A stretch of DNA of 64,000 bases from B18-G4 sp032250805 (GTDB lineage: Bacteria; Bacteroidota; Bacteroidia; Bacteroidales; B18-G4), in the NCBI GenBank assembly GCA_032250805.1, contig JAVVEM010000012.1, positions 1 through 64,000 on the forward strand, read 5' to 3'. Of the stretch, positions 40,443 to 49,577 are shown one piece after another. Below the pieces are notes generated by a model. That model was not told the origin of the DNA, did not search any database, and worked only from the letters and a program-made list of their open reading frames with translations. Each line of letters opens with the position of its first letter. The stretch's first letter is position 1. The translations under genes and the position numbers were made by a program.

Positions 40443-40507
40443 GCTATCCATTTCAGCATGTGTTAAGTTTTGAAAATTTAAAAAGGCATAAACATATTTC
40501 ATCCTTT

Positions 40508-41689
40508 TCATATATTTACCTTTGAAGCCCTTTCAAAAGGGGCTTCCCTGTCGAAGAGGTAACGGTAGGTAACATGGGTTTTATATATCCGGGCCTCTAT
40601 TTGTTCACACACTTTCATCATGGTGGGATTGAAGTCGCCGATCCAGTTCATTTCCAGATCAGTATATCTGAATCCAGGTTGTTTCGTATACTGATAAAAG
40701 GCCATTACAAGACCTCCTTCAACACCTTTGCCCTGATGTTGGGGCACAACGCCAAATAATTTTCCAATAATGCGGGTAATTTTTTTGCTGACCCTGATGG
40801 CATAGATCAGCCTTAATTTGTTTATGGTGTTTATCTTTCCATTAAATTTCTTAATTACCTGACCGATATCGGGCAGCATGATAAAAAAGCCAACGGGGTC
40901 GCCCTTATAATAGGCAATATGAATGAGGTGCTTGTCCATGATGGGTCTCATTTGTTTAATCAGCGCGGCAGCATGTGCTTTGGTGGTTTTGGGTACCCCC
41001 GGGAAACGTCCCCAGGCAGCATTGAAAATATGGGTAAAATCTTCAACGATCTTATCTTTTTTCTTATGGTCGAAGATCACAAAAGTATAATCGGGATTAT
41101 TAAAAACCCGCCTTGCCTTGTCGTGTATGGCTTCACTCAGGCCTTCATGGGCAATTTTCCTGTGATAGGTATACTGGTTAAAGAAATTTTTAAATCCATA
41201 AGCTTCAAATAGTTCCTGGTAGTAGGGGAAATTATAGGGCATATTGTACACCGGCTCATAGAAACCATCAACCAGGCATCCCCAGAAGTTGTCGCGGTCG
41301 CCAAAATTCACCGGGCCGTCCATGGCGGCCATTCCTCTTTCTTTTAACCAATCGCGACAGGCATCGAATAATATAAAAGCAGCATCCTTGTCGTTGATGC
41401 AATCAAAAAATCCAAGGCCGCCAGCACTCACCTTTTTTGTGCTTACGGCCTTTTTGTCATAGAAAGCGGCTACACGGCCAACCGTATTTTGCTCAGCATC
41501 TTTGAGTATCCAACGGATGGCTTCGCCATTCCTGAAATTTTTGTTTTTTTCAGGATCAAAGATATTTTCAATCTCAATGTCGAAGGGCCTGATCCAGTTG
41601 GGATCCTTACGGTATAAATGAACGGGAAACTCCAGGAATGCTTTCACCAGTGGAGCATCAACAACTTCTACCAAATGATATTTCTTCAT
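40508..41689 (-). CDS. GNAT-fold protein of unknown substrate
   Basis: A 393-residue protein. The C-terminal half contains GNAT-like elements: 'IHIAYYKGDPVGFFIMLPDI' (beta4-like) and 'IGKLFGVVPQHQGKGVEGGL' (an acyl-CoA loop Q-x-x-G-x-G-like), followed by 'YTDLEMNWIGDFNPTMMKVC'. The N-terminal half has 'YRKDPNWIRPFDIEIENIFD' and 'DGPVNFGDRDNFWGCLVDGF', which I recall from a conserved bacterial family of double-GNAT proteins annotated only as hypothetical or N-acetyltransferase. No pathway partner is adjacent. It is convergent with the XRE gene. Confidence 0.65.
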   Translation of the reverse strand: MKKYHLVEVVDAPLVKAFLEFPVHLYRKDPNWIRPFDIEIENIFDPEKNKNFRNGEAIRWILKDAEQNTVGRVAAFYDKKAVSTKKVSAGGLGFFDCINDKDAAFILFDACRDWLKERGMAAMDGPVNFGDRDNFWGCLVDGFYEPVYNMPYNFPYYQELFEAYGFKNFFNQYTYHRKIAHEGLSEAIHDKARRVFNNPDYTFVIFDHKKKDKIVEDFTHIFNAAWGRFPGVPKTTKAHAAALIKQMRPIMDKHLIHIAYYKGDPVGFFIMLPDIGQVIKKFNGKINTINKLRLIYAIRVSKKITRIIGKLFGVVPQHQGKGVEGGLVMAFYQYTKQPGFRYTDLEMNWIGDFNPTMMKVCEQIEARIYKTHVTYRYLFDREAPFERASKVNI

Positions 41690-41786
41690 TTCTTATATTG
41701 ATTGCTGTGAAGCTGTGAATATACAAAAAGATATTGAATGCATTCTTTCTGACACCTAATAAAGAAATGGCATTACATTAATTGCT

Positions 41787-41794
41787 TAATTTTG
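41787..41794 (+). promoter_or_regulatory. Possible -7 element for the PfpI-like gene
   Basis: TAATTTTG fits TAnnTTTG, ending 17 bases before the ATG at 41812. No clear -33 TTTG at the usual distance. Confidence 0.4.
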
Positions 41795-41811
41795 CGTAAA
41801 AGATCAATCTT

Positions 41812-42288
41812 ATGAAAAAGTATATTCCTGGTTTTATTCTTATAATGGCCATGGTATTTTCTTCCTGTATCCAGGATCAAAATGCTTCTTTGGCCGGTGT
41901 AGAAACAGCAACAGTGCCTGAAAAGCAAAAAGTGCTTTTTATTCTCACCAGTCATTCCGAAAAAGGCAATACAGGTGAACAAACAGGATTTTATCTCAGT
42001 GCCGTTTGCCATGGCCCGGCAGCACTTCTGAATATCAAACTGGCCGACGGCAGTTACCTGATCGAAGGAAAAACGCTTACTTCTTTTACCAATGGCGAAG
42101 AGGAAGCCGTTGGTCTTACCGAAGTGGTTCCCTTTCTGTTGGAAGACGCCCTGAAGGAGCGCGGAGCCCAATTCATAGCAGCAGAAAACTGGGCGGATCA
42201 TGTACTGTTGAGCGGGCGCCTCATTACCGGACAAAATCCGCAATCAGCAACTACCCTGGGTGAAAAACTACTCGAAATGCTGCAATAA
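41812..42288 (+). CDS. DJ-1/PfpI-family lipoprotein with apparent internal deletion
   Basis: A 158-residue protein with a lipoprotein signal (ending MVFSSC, Cys19). After 'KVLFILTSHSEKGNTGEQTG' and 'FYLS' it continues directly with 'AVCHGPAALLNIKLADGSYL', 'KTLTSFTNGEEEAVGLTEVV' and 'SGRLITGQNPQSATTLGEKL'. In full-length class I glutamine-amidotransferase-like (DJ-1/PfpI/Hsp31) proteins, about 220-250 residues, roughly 100 residues separate these parts, including the conserved 'PGGHG' region and the catalytic Glu. The nucleophile Cys66 (VCHGPA) remains. The join is at about 41995-42004 and keeps the frame. It is probably not enzymatically competent. M28 peptidase gene follows. Confidence 0.72.
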   Translation: MKKYIPGFILIMAMVFSSCIQDQNASLAGVETATVPEKQKVLFILTSHSEKGNTGEQTGFYLSAVCHGPAALLNIKLADGSYLIEGKTLTSFTNGEEEAVGLTEVVPFLLEDALKERGAQFIAAENWADHVLLSGRLITGQNPQSATTLGEKLLEMLQ

Positions 42289-42322
42289 TTTCCATGAATA
42301 AAAATTGCTTAATCAAAAGGTC

Positions 42323-43705
42323 ATGAAAATTATTCTTCTTTTATTATCACTTTCCTGGATATGTAATTCTGCATACCCCCAGGAAAAGGATGACATCATG
42401 ATCAGGAAGATCTTCGATAATGTGCTGCTCAGCGATGAGGCTTACAACAATCTCGAATACCTCTGCAAACATGCTCCGGGAAGGCTCCTGGGGAGTGAAG
42501 AATCATTGATCGCCCTGGAATATTTGAAAAACTACTTCGAAGAAATGGGTGCCGATACGGTATTTCTTCAGGAATATAAAACACCTGCCTGGAAATGCCA
42601 TTCAACAGTGGTCAGCATCCTTTCAGAACAGGGCGATCTGCGCTTGCGGGCCGATGCTCTGGGCCCTTCGCCTTCAACAACAGATGGGTTGATATCGGAA
42701 GTTGTAGAGGTGCAGGGGCTTGAAGACCTGAAGAGCCGCAAGCCCGGATCTGTTGCCGGAAAGATCGTGTTTTTTAACCGGCCTGTCGACATGACATTGA
42801 TCAATACCTTCAGGATCTATGGCAGTGCTGTTGATCAAAGGCACCGCGGTCCTGCCCTTGCAGCTGAACTGGGTGCTGTGGGCGTGCTGGTGAGGTCGGT
42901 CGGAACCAGGATCGACACCTTCCCGCATACCGGGTCGACAAGATATGGGGACAAAAAAATTCCCGCTGCCGCAATAAGTGTGGTTGATGCCAACATCCTC
43001 AGCGAAGTATTAAAAAAGGATCAAAAACTGCGTGCACGCATGGTCATTGAAGCCGAAGTGATGGAGGAGATTACCACTTATAACCTGATTGCTGATATCC
43101 GGGGCCATGAGAAGCCTGATGAATACATTGTTGTTGGCGGGCATATTGATGCCTGGTATAACAGTCCGGGAGCACACGACGACGGGATTGGATGTGTGCA
43201 GTCGGCTGATGTGCTGAGAATTTTCAGGGAGTTGGGCATAAACAACAAGCGTAGCATACGGGCCATCATGTTTATGGACGAAGAACTTTACCAATCGGGG
43301 GGTGCTGCCTATGCCGAATACACAAGAAACAACGGAATAATCAACTACCTGGCCCTGGAAGCCGATGCCGGTGGTTTTACTCCCGAAGGCTTTATGGTGG
43401 ATGCTCCCGATAGTGTTTTCAAAGTGATCGAAAGCTTTCTGCCCATGCTTGAACCTTACGGGATCAATTATATTCGTAAAGGTGGCGGTGGTGTGGATAT
43501 CGGTCCACTTAAAGAATTCGGTGTGCCGCTGATGGGCTACCGGACTGATTCGCAACGCTACATGGACCTTCACCACTCAGCATATGATACTTTCGATAAG
43601 GTTCATATCAGAGAACTGCAGCTCGGCTCAGGCTGTATGGCATCGGTAATATATCTAATCGACCGTAACGGGGATAATTTTTCCCTTTCAGACCCGGGCC
43701 TTTAG
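42323..43705 (+). CDS. Exported M28-family zinc peptidase
   Basis: About 460 residues from the ATG at 42323 (a TTG at 42305 is unlikely). Signal peptide 'MKIILLLLSLSWICNSAYPQ'. A PA-like insert (about 110-240) precedes the catalytic core. Zinc-binding and catalytic motifs are 'VVGGHIDAWYNSPGAHDDGI' (His274, Asp286) and 'MFMDEELYQSGGAAYAEY' (Glu320/Glu321), followed by 'YLALEADAGGFTPEGFMVDA' and 'YMDLHHSAYDTFDKV'. This is the glutamate-carboxypeptidase-like/aminopeptidase layout. It acts outside the cytoplasm, on peptides. It starts 34 bases after the PfpI-like gene and may share its transcript. Confidence 0.9.
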   Translation: MKIILLLLSLSWICNSAYPQEKDDIMIRKIFDNVLLSDEAYNNLEYLCKHAPGRLLGSEESLIALEYLKNYFEEMGADTVFLQEYKTPAWKCHSTVVSILSEQGDLRLRADALGPSPSTTDGLISEVVEVQGLEDLKSRKPGSVAGKIVFFNRPVDMTLINTFRIYGSAVDQRHRGPALAAELGAVGVLVRSVGTRIDTFPHTGSTRYGDKKIPAAAISVVDANILSEVLKKDQKLRARMVIEAEVMEEITTYNLIADIRGHEKPDEYIVVGGHIDAWYNSPGAHDDGIGCVQSADVLRIFRELGINNKRSIRAIMFMDEELYQSGGAAYAEYTRNNGIINYLALEADAGGFTPEGFMVDAPDSVFKVIESFLPMLEPYGINYIRKGGGGVDIGPLKEFGVPLMGYRTDSQRYMDLHHSAYDTFDKVHIRELQLGSGCMASVIYLIDRNGDNFSLSDPGL

Positions 43706-43730
43706 CAAAAATTCCTTTCATGCTTAGCTG

Positions 43731-43744
43731 TTACAGTGCTGTAA
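43731..43744. repeat. Short palindrome in convergent gap
   Basis: TTACAG-TG-CTGTAA, with weak pairing extending outward (AGC/GCT). It lies between the convergent peptidase and prohibitin genes and may help terminate transcription, though no T-run follows. Confidence 0.3.
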
Positions 43745-43835
43745 TGCTTACGCTCAGCTATCGTCTGAATAACTTCAGGCAGAACCCGGCCTTCAAAAGC
43801 AGCAATGCTGATGAAGGTGCAGGAATATAAAACCC

Positions 43836-44672
43836 TTATTTACTATCACCCAGGATCAGCGGCATTCCATCTTTGGTATTTCCAATAACAACCACCTTGG
43901 TATTGGGTGATTTGGCAAGTTCGAGTGTAGCACTGATACCTTTTTCGCGCAATATTTTGTCGGTAAGACTGGCGCTCAGGATCTCATTGGCCTTGGCTTT
44001 ACCCATGGCATCGATCCGCTGGCGTTCGGCTTCTTTTTCAGCTTTTTCGAGTTTAAATTCATATTCGAGCGATTCCTGCTCCTGCTTGAGCTTGCTCTCA
44101 ATTGCCGATTTAATTGTGGGGGGTAGAACAATAGAGCGAATGAGTACCTGCTGTAATGTTACGTATTTATTTTCCAGTATCTTTTCAGCTTCCTCAAAGA
44201 TCTCATCCTGTATGGCATCGCGTTTGGTTGAATAGATCTGTTCGGGGGTGTAACGGCCAATCACACTCCTGGCCGATGAACGCAGTGACGGGATTACAAT
44301 GCGCCTCAAATAATCTTTCCCGATATTTGAATGCAATAATCCCAGTTTATTGTATTCCGGCTTATACCATGCCGAAACATCCACGCTGATCTCCAGTCCG
44401 TTTGAGGAAAGAACATTCATTTCTTCTGCAATTTCCTGCTGCCGTGTTTCGTAAACGATCATTTTGTTAAGAGGATTAATAAAATGAAAGCCCTCACTAA
44501 AGGTTTGGGTGGTGTCGATGCCATTACCCAGCAAGCGGAATATTACACCGGCATGCCCTGCTTCTATTGTTACAGTCATTCTTGCCCAAAAAACGATAAC
44601 GAAAATAATCGCAACGCCAATAATTCCTATCGGAATAATTTTTTTTAAATTGATTTGCTGTTGTTGTGCCAT
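43836..44672 (-). CDS. Prohibitin/SPFH (band 7) membrane protein
   Basis: A 278-residue protein with one N-terminal membrane helix (about 9-30, 'IIPIGIIGVAIIFVIVFWAR') and a prohibitin-type SPFH domain (about 30-210): 'IEAGHAGVIFRLLGNGIDTT', 'SEGFHFINPLNKMIVYETRQ', 'SSNGLEISVDVSAWYKPEYN'. A long helical segment rich in Glu/Lys/Ala follows ('SLEYEFKLEKAEKEAERQRI'). SPFH proteins form large ring assemblies on membranes and interact with proteases such as FtsH. No protease gene is adjacent. It is monocistronic. Confidence 0.9.
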   Translation of the reverse strand: MAQQQQINLKKIIPIGIIGVAIIFVIVFWARMTVTIEAGHAGVIFRLLGNGIDTTQTFSEGFHFINPLNKMIVYETRQQEIAEEMNVLSSNGLEISVDVSAWYKPEYNKLGLLHSNIGKDYLRRIVIPSLRSSARSVIGRYTPEQIYSTKRDAIQDEIFEEAEKILENKYVTLQQVLIRSIVLPPTIKSAIESKLKQEQESLEYEFKLEKAEKEAERQRIDAMGKAKANEILSASLTDKILREKGISATLELAKSPNTKVVVIGNTKDGMPLILGDSK

Positions 44673-44782
44673 AAATTTTATCTTTAAGTTTTTGTAAAGG
44701 TAGTCATTATAATCATCTTTTAATTTCCGGACCGTCGCAATACCGACAGTTGAAATTTTGTATCAGATCTTTCCAAAATGAA

Positions 44783-46747
44783 CTAAGGAAACAGCTTGTT
44801 GTTGATCATCCTGTAATTGTACTGCTGCAGCGCAGCCTTGATATATTTTTCCATCTCAGAGGCAAGCTGTTTTTCCTGATCTATGAGGTTATGTTTCTGC
44901 CCCGGATCTTTTTTCGTATTAAAGAGTGATACGGATTCTTGTCCGTCAAATACAAGGGTATAATTGCCCTGCGTAAGGGTATACACATCATGTGCACACT
45001 GGAAGGCCATGCGTGCTTTGCCATCCCTGAAGGCACTGCTGCCGAATGCGACAAAAGCCTGGTTGTAGTTCATGTAATCAAGTATGGAAGGAACAATATC
45101 GCTTTGCTGGAATGTAAAATCACATCTTCCTGCCAGGCTGTCGCCGGGAAAATAAAACAAAAGCGGAATGGCATATTGTCCTGCCAGGTTTTTGTAATAT
45201 TGAAGCTGAAGATCGTTTAAACGGTATTCCTCTTCTTTGCGCATATTCTCTGCTGCACTAACCGAATGACCGGTATGGTCGGCGAGCAAAACGAACAGTG
45301 TATTGTTGAACCAGGGCATTTCCGATGCAGTTTTAAAGAACTGCTGAAGGGCAAAATCGGTATACCTGATCACAGGATGGATATGTACATCATCTTCGGG
45401 AAACATCTCCTCGTATTCGGGCGGTATTTGATATGGATTGTGCGAGCTAAGGGTGAATTCAAATGCAAAGAAAGGCTCTTTAAATGTGTTGAGTTTCCGG
45501 GCAAAATATTGTAAAAATGCGTGGTCGTATATTCCCCAGTATCCATCATAGTCGTCCTCATTACCATATTCCGAACGACCAAAATACCACTCAAAACCAG
45601 CCATATCAGCATAGGAGTCGATATTCAGGGTGCCATTCGTGCCGCCATGAAAAAAGGCTGTCTGATAATCTTTTTCTTTAAGAATTGTGGCCAGACTGGC
45701 AAACCTGTTCGTATTGTACACTGATAATGTGAAGGGATCGTCCATGAGTGGAGCAATACCTGTGGTAATGCAATGAACGGCGTCGATCGACCGTGTGGCT
45801 GTGGCATAGGCATTGGTGAAGCAGAGCGAATGCTGCATGAGTGAATCAAGAAAAGGTGTATATCCTTTGGTTCCGTTCAGGTAACCACTGTACTCGCGCG
45901 AAAAACTTTCAAGCAAAATAATTACAATATTGATCTTTCTGAAAGCCGGATCGGGATAGGAATATTGATGCCTTACCGGAAAAATTTCATGACATTGCTC
46001 AAGGGTGAAATATTCTTTGTAATCAATATTCTTATGTCCGAAAGTTGTCATTATTGCAAAGGGTGTATTCAGTGCCAGCGGAGCGTTTTGCACCGAGGTA
46101 TATTTTGTGGCGTTGGAAACAGTCAGAGGCTTGTTTTGCAGTCCGCCCCTGGCCCCCACAAGGATCAGCCCTGATAATATAATGAAAACCGGAAGCTGAT
46201 AAAGGAGATGTTTTATTTTAAATCGCCCTGCTCTCTGACGGATTTTTTTTTGCATCTTCCCGCTGTGAAAAAGGAAGGAAAACAAAGCAAGCAAACCTGC
46301 CCAGTACAGTCCAACATACCAGTAATCTGTAATAAAGCGGGGAAGCAGGGTCAGAAAATCATCACTCCCGGTTATAAAATAGTATTGAAATGCGGTTGAT
46401 CTTTTGAGGGTAAAATCAAAATACCGGGCATCGGCAAGGTCAATAAGTATGAGGAGTGAATTGACGATGATCATGTAATAACGGATAAATGCCTGGTAGG
46501 CTTTTTTGTTCTTTATGTTGCCCAGGGGAAGGATATGCATGAGGATGACCAAAAGGTTGAAGTAAACAATAACCGAGAGATCGAAACGCATGCCGACGAT
46601 AAAAACCCGGAGAGTTTCTGCCAATCCAGGATGTGTAAAATGAGCATTGTTGAGCAACAAAAAGAATAAACGGGCCAGAAGGAACATGCATAAAATCAGC
46701 GCCAGTCTTTTGAACAACAGAAGCAAGTGTAATAAATATGTCTTCAT
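44783..46747 (-). CDS. LtaS-type membrane sulfatase-fold phosphotransferase
   Basis: About 654 residues from the ATG at 46747 (a TTG at 46807 is unlikely). Five N-terminal hydrophobic segments (about 1-220) are followed by an extracytoplasmic alkaline-phosphatase/sulfatase domain: 'NIVIILLESFSREYSGYLNG' (metal Glu), 'YATATRSIDAVHCITTGIAP' (nucleophile region), 'YQTAFFHGGTNGTLNIDSYA', 'FTLSSHNPYQIPPEY' and 'NTLFVLLADHTGHS' (metal Asp-His). The family includes lipoteichoic acid synthase and phosphoglycerol or phosphoethanolamine transferases. Since this is a Gram-negative, modification of lipids or periplasmic glycans is more likely than LTA synthesis. Ser rather than Thr may occupy the nucleophile position. 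Confidence 0.85.
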   Translation of the reverse strand: MKTYLLHLLLLFKRLALILCMFLLARLFFLLLNNAHFTHPGLAETLRVFIVGMRFDLSVIVYFNLLVILMHILPLGNIKNKKAYQAFIRYYMIIVNSLLILIDLADARYFDFTLKRSTAFQYYFITGSDDFLTLLPRFITDYWYVGLYWAGLLALFSFLFHSGKMQKKIRQRAGRFKIKHLLYQLPVFIILSGLILVGARGGLQNKPLTVSNATKYTSVQNAPLALNTPFAIMTTFGHKNIDYKEYFTLEQCHEIFPVRHQYSYPDPAFRKINIVIILLESFSREYSGYLNGTKGYTPFLDSLMQHSLCFTNAYATATRSIDAVHCITTGIAPLMDDPFTLSVYNTNRFASLATILKEKDYQTAFFHGGTNGTLNIDSYADMAGFEWYFGRSEYGNEDDYDGYWGIYDHAFLQYFARKLNTFKEPFFAFEFTLSSHNPYQIPPEYEEMFPEDDVHIHPVIRYTDFALQQFFKTASEMPWFNNTLFVLLADHTGHSVSAAENMRKEEEYRLNDLQLQYYKNLAGQYAIPLLFYFPGDSLAGRCDFTFQQSDIVPSILDYMNYNQAFVAFGSSAFRDGKARMAFQCAHDVYTLTQGNYTLVFDGQESVSLFNTKKDPGQKHNLIDQEKQLASEMEKYIKAALQQYNYRMINNKLFP

Positions 46748-46797
46748 CGACAACAAATTTGAGAATAATATTTTGATTTTGGTGTGCTGCAAAAAAT

Positions 46798-46830
46798 TTT
46801 GATCCAATTCTCATACCTGCACTATCTTTG
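46798..46830 (+). promoter_or_regulatory. Strong Bacteroidota-type promoter giving a nearly leaderless mRNA
   Basis: TTTG at 46798-46801 and TATCTTTG at 46823-46830, 21 bases apart, both matching consensus. Transcription should start near 46837, at or just after the ATG at 46836 that family comparison supports. Confidence 0.55.
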
Positions 46831-46835
46831 CATGC

Positions 46836-47885
46836 ATGATACTATTGATTGTTTACTTGCTGATTGCATTGATGCTTTCATTTTTATGCTCTATTATGGA
46901 AGCTGTGATCCTGAGTATTACTCCCTCCTTTGCGACAATGAAAGAGCAACAACGCAAACCTTATGCCGGATGGCTTAAACAATACAAAAGTAAGATCGAC
47001 CGGCCACTGGCAGCGATACTTACGCTGAATACCTTTGCACACACTATCGGAGCAGCGGGTGTGGGGGCACAGGCACAGCTTCTGTGGGGAAATAAATACC
47101 TTTCGCTGGTTTCGGTGATCCTTACCATTCTTATCCTGATCATTTCGGAGATCATTCCCAAAACCATCGGTGCAAATTTCTGGAGAGCCCTTACCCCATT
47201 TACAGTATATACCTTGAGGGTGCTGATGGTATTGCTATATCCGTTTGTTATCATCAGCCAGTTAATTACCAAAGCATTTAATATCAAGAACAGGAAAAAC
47301 ATATTGAGCCGTGCCGATTTTTCTGCCATGGCCGAACTCGCCGTTAATGAGGGCGTTATCAGGAAAGGGGAGTCGAAGATCATTCAGAATATTGCACGTT
47401 TTGATAGGATCAAGGCAAAGGATATCATGACTCCGCGAACAATTATTTTTGCCGCACCCGAGCAAATGACAGTATCGGACTTTTACAGAATGAATGATGA
47501 GCTGCGTTTTTCGAGGATCCCCGTGTACAATAAAACTCTGGATCAGATAAAGGGATATTTTTTAAAAGATGACATGCTGATCAACCTTGTCGAAGGAAAT
47601 AAAAATGTAAGCCTGAAATCATTTGCACGCGATATTATCCCGGTATATGTGAATACCCCGATCCAGACCTTATACACAACACTTACATCAAACAATGAAC
47701 ATATTGCCCTGGTTGTTGACGAGTATGGCGGTACCTCAGGCATCGTTACCCTGGAGGATATTGTTGAGACCATTCTTGGCCTTGAGATCGTTGACGAGCT
47801 GGATAATATTGAGGATTTACAGCTTGCAGCGCGTCAAAGCTGGGAGAAAAGAGCCCGGCGCATGGGACTCAGATTTGAAAAATAA
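46836..47885 (+). CDS. CNNM/CorB-type membrane protein with CBS pair
   Basis: A 349-residue protein. The DUF21/CNNM membrane domain (about 1-165) begins 'MILLIVYLLIALMLSFLCSI' and has 'LTLNTFAHTIGAAGVGAQAQ' and 'ISEIIPKTIGANFWRALTPF' (the conserved SEIxPK). Two CBS domains follow (about 190-320), with 'RIKAKDIMTPRTIIFAAPEQ', 'RIPVYNKTLDQIKGYFLKDD', 'VDEYGGTSGIVTLEDIVETI'. It lacks the C-terminal CorC_HlyC transporter-associated domain, which longer homologues have. Members are linked to Mg2+ (or Na+/Mg2+) transport, with the CBS pair sensing nucleotides. Start codon at 46836 sits where its promoter's start site is predicted. Confidence 0.88.
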   Translation: MILLIVYLLIALMLSFLCSIMEAVILSITPSFATMKEQQRKPYAGWLKQYKSKIDRPLAAILTLNTFAHTIGAAGVGAQAQLLWGNKYLSLVSVILTILILIISEIIPKTIGANFWRALTPFTVYTLRVLMVLLYPFVIISQLITKAFNIKNRKNILSRADFSAMAELAVNEGVIRKGESKIIQNIARFDRIKAKDIMTPRTIIFAAPEQMTVSDFYRMNDELRFSRIPVYNKTLDQIKGYFLKDDMLINLVEGNKNVSLKSFARDIIPVYVNTPIQTLYTTLTSNNEHIALVVDEYGGTSGIVTLEDIVETILGLEIVDELDNIEDLQLAARQSWEKRARRMGLRFEK

Positions 47886-47973
47886 TATGGAATCTACATG
47901 TTGTTTTTTATATAAGGTATATGTATATTTATCCCTGAAATTGAACAATATATACAAACCAATACCTTAAATC

Positions 47974-49398
47974 ATGAGAAAAGGGATAGTATTATTCTTT
48001 AGCCTGTTATTGATGTTTTCATTTGAAAGGGCCTATACTCAGCTTGATGGAGGCTCCTTTAATTCAACTGGATCAGGCTTTTCAGTTGTATCACTTTCTG
48101 ATTATCAAAGCCTGGGAGTTAACCCTGCAAATCTTGGGTGGATGAAGGACGGGCACACAACACACCTGGGGTTTTTCGATTTCGGATTGTCGGTGTATTC
48201 CGAGCCGCTTACAAAAAGCATGGTATTTAATGACCTTATTGGCGATTCCGACAATTTTTCGAACGAGGCGAAACGAAACGAAGCCATCAGGAATTTTACG
48301 GATACTGAATTGCTCATCCGCATTACAAATACACTCTTTGGGTTTTCCTACCAGGATAAGGATATTGGTGGGTTTGCCTTTAGTATGCGCCAGAAAATTG
48401 CATGGCGCAGCAACCTGAACGAACAGGCATCCGAATTTTTATTTAAAGGCTATAATTCGGCCTATTTCGATAGTATTGTGGTGCAGCCAAATGGCGATAC
48501 GATCGGATATGCAACCAATCCCATGCTGGCTTCACGGGCATATAACCCAACCGATATTTCACACTTATTTTATAATGAATATGTGCTGGGATATGGCCGT
48601 AAGCTTATGGATATTCAAAATTTTAAAATGTTTGCCGGCATCGACATTAAACTGCTTCAGGGCTATGGAATACTTGATTACAACTCTGTTTCCTTTACCC
48701 ATGTTGAAGGTTATCAGGCCTTAAGTCCTTTCTATGGCGTAAAATATAATGAACCAACACCCTCAGAGCTAAGTGGTGGAGGCATGAAAACTGCCGGTAT
48801 GGGATTCGGGGTCGATCTTGGCTTGTCGTTTGAGATATATCAGAAAATCAGGATGGCCATAGCACTTAATGACATCGGATCCATAAAATGGGATGGCAAT
48901 GTGTATGAGGGGGAAAATGTTCCCGTTTGGTCGATCGAGACCCCAGGGATAGACAATTATAATATTTTCTCCGAATCGGGTGGTATTATTGCCGACAATG
49001 ATCATTTGGGCGAGTGGATCGGACTGGTAGATAAAAAGGTAAATTTGCCCATGCACATGCGATTTGGTGCGAATTACCTTGCCCTTAACGAACTTAGTGT
49101 GGGATTTGAACTTTTACTGCCACTGAACATGGAAGTGCCCGGTGCATACCTTAATGAATATTATGCAGCAGGCGTGCAATACGTGCCCGCACCCTGGTTT
49201 CAGTTGTCGGCCGGATTTGCTTATGGAGGCGGATATGGATTTAAAATCCCAATCGGATTTACGTTCCGGCCAGTAAATAATACAGATACACTTTGGGAAA
49301 TCGGAATTGCAAGCCGGGACCTCACTACCTGGTTCAGGACCGAAGACCCGATGGTTTCATTTGTATTTGGGTTCCTGAGGTTTGGCTTCGGAGGATAA
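47974..49398 (+). CDS. DUF5723-type outer-membrane protein
   Basis: A 474-residue exported protein: signal peptide (about 1-22, ending RAYTQ), then 'YQSLGVNPANLGWMKDGHTT' near residues 43-62, the pattern of DUF5723/PorV-like Bacteroidota barrels in which 'NPAN' follows the signal. Alternating strands continue through 'FGFSYQDKDIGGFAFSMRQK', 'YVLGYGRKLMDIQNFKMFAG' and 'ALNDIGSIKWDGNVYEGE', ending in 'FVFGFLRFGFGG'. A FadL-like or PorV-like barrel is likely; function unknown. It is followed by a strong terminator. Confidence 0.75.
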   Translation: MRKGIVLFFSLLLMFSFERAYTQLDGGSFNSTGSGFSVVSLSDYQSLGVNPANLGWMKDGHTTHLGFFDFGLSVYSEPLTKSMVFNDLIGDSDNFSNEAKRNEAIRNFTDTELLIRITNTLFGFSYQDKDIGGFAFSMRQKIAWRSNLNEQASEFLFKGYNSAYFDSIVVQPNGDTIGYATNPMLASRAYNPTDISHLFYNEYVLGYGRKLMDIQNFKMFAGIDIKLLQGYGILDYNSVSFTHVEGYQALSPFYGVKYNEPTPSELSGGGMKTAGMGFGVDLGLSFEIYQKIRMAIALNDIGSIKWDGNVYEGENVPVWSIETPGIDNYNIFSESGGIIADNDHLGEWIGLVDKKVNLPMHMRFGANYLALNELSVGFELLLPLNMEVPGAYLNEYYAAGVQYVPAPWFQLSAGFAYGGGYGFKIPIGFTFRPVNNTDTLWEIGIASRDLTTWFRTEDPMVSFVFGFLRFGFGG

Positions 49399-49507
49399 GA
49401 AAATGCCCTTTATCGATATCCAGGGTACCAACGGGGTGATACATACAATCGACAAAGTTTTGCTTCCGAAGTACGAAGCATTTTATCATAACATATCATA
49501 TACTCAG

Positions 49508-49537
49508 CCCCGGGCAATTGTCCGGGGTTTTTCTTTT
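49508..49537 (+). terminator. Terminator after the DUF5723 gene
   Basis: CCCCGG (49508-49513), 8-base loop with further weak pairing, CCGGGG (49522-49527), then TTTTTCTTTT. About 110 bases beyond the stop at 49398. Confidence 0.85.
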
Positions 49538-49577
49538 CAGGGGTTTTGTAAATCAGGCCGAAATATTTTTTACTCCT

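Noticed and set aside
43706..43835. tRNA or small RNA gene in the convergent gap
   Set aside because: Only a short palindrome is present; no cloverleaf, anticodon arm or CCA-like end could be drawn.
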